In this document: positions 63,130-64,000 of the stretch, piece by piece | Layout of the letters: every line of letters starts with the position of its first letter | Numbering within the stretch: position 1 is the first letter of the stretch | NCBI GenBank assembly: GCA_963759095.1 | Contig: CAVWYF010000040.1 | Span: forward strand, 1-64,000 | DNA: 64,000 nucleotides | From: Anderseniella sp963759095 | GTDB taxonomy: Bacteria; Pseudomonadota; Alphaproteobacteria; Rhizobiales; Aestuariivirgaceae | Direction of reading: 5' to 3' | Position numbers and translations under genes: made by a program | The notes under the pieces: model-generated | Seen by the model: the letters and a program-made list of their open reading frames with translations, nothing else | What the model was told of the DNA's origin: nothing | Databases searched by the model: none

Positions 63130-63474
63130 ATGGCATATCTCATCAATTGTCCCCACTGCGGCCAGCGCACCACGGATGAATTCTACATCAAGGGTGATGC
63201 GTCGAAGCAGCGCCCGGACACCATCGGCGACGGCACCATGGACAAGTGGCACGACTATGTGCACATCCGCGACAATGTCCGCGGCCGCATGGCCGAACAC
63301 TGGCACCACACCGGCGGATGCCGGCAATGGCTGGTGGTCGAGCGCGACACGGTGAGCCACGAGATCTACGCCGTCACCCCGCCAAGTAGCTGGAAGGGGT
63401 CTTCGACCCCTGCTCGCAAAACGTCCGCGCGCAAGACGCCCGCGCGCAAGACAGGCGGGAGGGCGAAGACATGA
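63130..63474 (+). CDS. soxD: Sarcosine oxidase delta subunit
   Basis: 114 residues from ATG 63130. The zinc site is visible in INCPHCGQRTTDEF with the later HHTGGCRQWLVVERDT; the core ends at VSHEIYAVTPP. It is the small structural zinc subunit of the heterotetramer. Oddity: an extra basic tail of about 25 residues made of ARKT repeats (ARKTSARKTPARKTGGRAKT), longer than the usual SoxD C-terminus. Its stop overlaps the soxA start (ATGA), giving tight coupling. Confidence 0.93.
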   Translation: MAYLINCPHCGQRTTDEFYIKGDASKQRPDTIGDGTMDKWHDYVHIRDNVRGRMAEHWHHTGGCRQWLVVERDTVSHEIYAVTPPSSWKGSSTPARKTSARKTPARKTGGRAKT

Positions 63475-64000
63475 CCTCATTCCGTTTTGACACAGGCGGC
63501 CTGATCGACCGCAGTTCGGTGATTGATTTCAGCTTTGACGGCAAGTCCCTGCAGGGTCATGCCGGGGACACGCTGGCGTCGGCGCTTCTGGCCAACGGCC
63601 AGTTGCTGATGGGCCGGTCGTTCAAGTATCACCGGCCGCGCTCGGTGATCACCGCCGGTGCCGCCGAACCCAACGCCCTGATGGAAATCGGCGAAGGCGG
63701 ACGCCTTGAGCCCAATACGCGGGCCACCATGCAGGAATTGTATGACGGGCTGGTTGCCAAAAGCCAGAACCGCTGGCCGACCCTGGAGCGGGATTTCGGC
63801 GCGATCAACTCCATCGCGTCGTCGCTGTTCGTCGCCGGCTTCTACTACAAGACCTTCATGTGGCCGAAGAAGTTCTGGGAAACCATTTACGAGCCGATCA
63901 TCCGGCGCGCCGCCGGTCTCGGGCACCTGAGCCACGAGGACGATCCGGACCGCTATGAAAAGGCCTACGCCCATTGCGACGTGCTGGTGGTGGGCTCCGG
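63471..64000 (+). CDS. soxA: Sarcosine oxidase alpha subunit, N-terminal part (cut by window edge)
   Basis: The first 176 codons of a protein that should be about 1000 residues. It begins MTSFRFDTGGLIDRSSVIDF, then the ferredoxin-like domain shared by SoxA proteins (GHAGDTLASALLANGQLLMG, YHRPRSVITAGAAEPNALME). It is cut at DVLVVGSG, the start of the NAD(H)-binding Rossmann fold. It is the largest subunit, holding NAD and the folate-binding domain. soxG is expected beyond the window. Confidence 0.93.
   Translation, partial: MTSFRFDTGGLIDRSSVIDFSFDGKSLQGHAGDTLASALLANGQLLMGRSFKYHRPRSVITAGAAEPNALMEIGEGGRLEPNTRATMQELYDGLVAKSQNRWPTLERDFGAINSIASSLFVAGFYYKTFMWPKKFWETIYEPIIRRAAGLGHLSHEDDPDRYEKAYAHCDVLVVGS

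Overview
This is a chromosomal window from a heterotrophic alphaproteobacterium, most likely a marine or soil relative of the Hyphomicrobiales or Rhodobacterales. The basis is a 5-aminolevulinate synthase (C4 route to heme), an Omp25/31-like barrel, a high density of TRAP, tripartite tricarboxylate (TTT) and dipeptide ABC uptake systems, MlrC, and heterotetrameric sarcosine oxidase genes. No 16S rRNA gene is present, so the placement is an inference.

Layout. 1-5 kb: two decayed genes (a SAM-domain/class III cyclase/AAA/TPR signalling protein with about six frameshifts, and a PCMT-like methyltransferase), an intact Crp/Fnr regulator and a scrap of an enolase-superfamily gene. 5.2-10.1 kb: TRAP operon dctPQM with an isocitrate-lyase-superfamily lyase, then a convergent gene fusing an acyltransferase-like domain to a cyclic-nucleotide domain. 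10.2-18.5 kb: dipeptide ABC operon divergent from amidase and mlrC. 18.5-26.8 kb: a yghU-like GST, then a LacI-regulated operon (TTT transporter, CoA-acylating aldehyde dehydrogenase, acyl-CoA ligase) that resembles a sulfoacetate pathway. 27.5-31.8 kb: a 1417-residue RTX-type secreted protein. 32.2-33.6 kb: tRNA-Asn, a small membrane protein and an AAC(3)-family protein. 33.6-48.2 kb: a long minus-strand block with class III aminotransferase, MDR dehydrogenase, second dipeptide ABC operon, amidohydrolase, M20 amidase, a TPP enzyme broken by one frameshift, and hemA. A 318-bp tandem array carrying extra copies of the hemA 3' end lies between the last two. 48.4-51.6 kb: TAXI-type TRAP system.

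51.7-60.0 kb is an integrated genomic island. A tyrosine recombinase gene follows tRNA-Arg(CCG), and a 53-bp copy of the tRNA 3' end, with one mismatch, marks the far end. Inside are an outer membrane barrel, a transposase remnant, an HNH endonuclease bounded by 51-bp inverted repeats, a small protein, an M20 deacylase, and a two-gene unit (secreted EF-hand protein plus a SLATT-like two-helix membrane protein). It also holds a heptamer/octamer microsatellite and several other repeat pairs. 60.3-64.0 kb returns to core-like genes: a small secreted protein, a GlxA/GbdR-type regulator and soxBDA (soxA cut by the window edge).

How it works together: most of the window is uptake plus catabolism of small organic acids, peptides or N-acyl compounds, and methylated amines. 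All five solute-binding-protein genes are followed by a strong intercistronic hairpin before the permease gene. The most unusual features are the hemA-tail tandem array, the island with its matching paired repeats at both ends, the EF-hand/SLATT-like pair, the split Calx-beta domain in the RTX protein, and the TTT-linked sulfoacetate-like operon.
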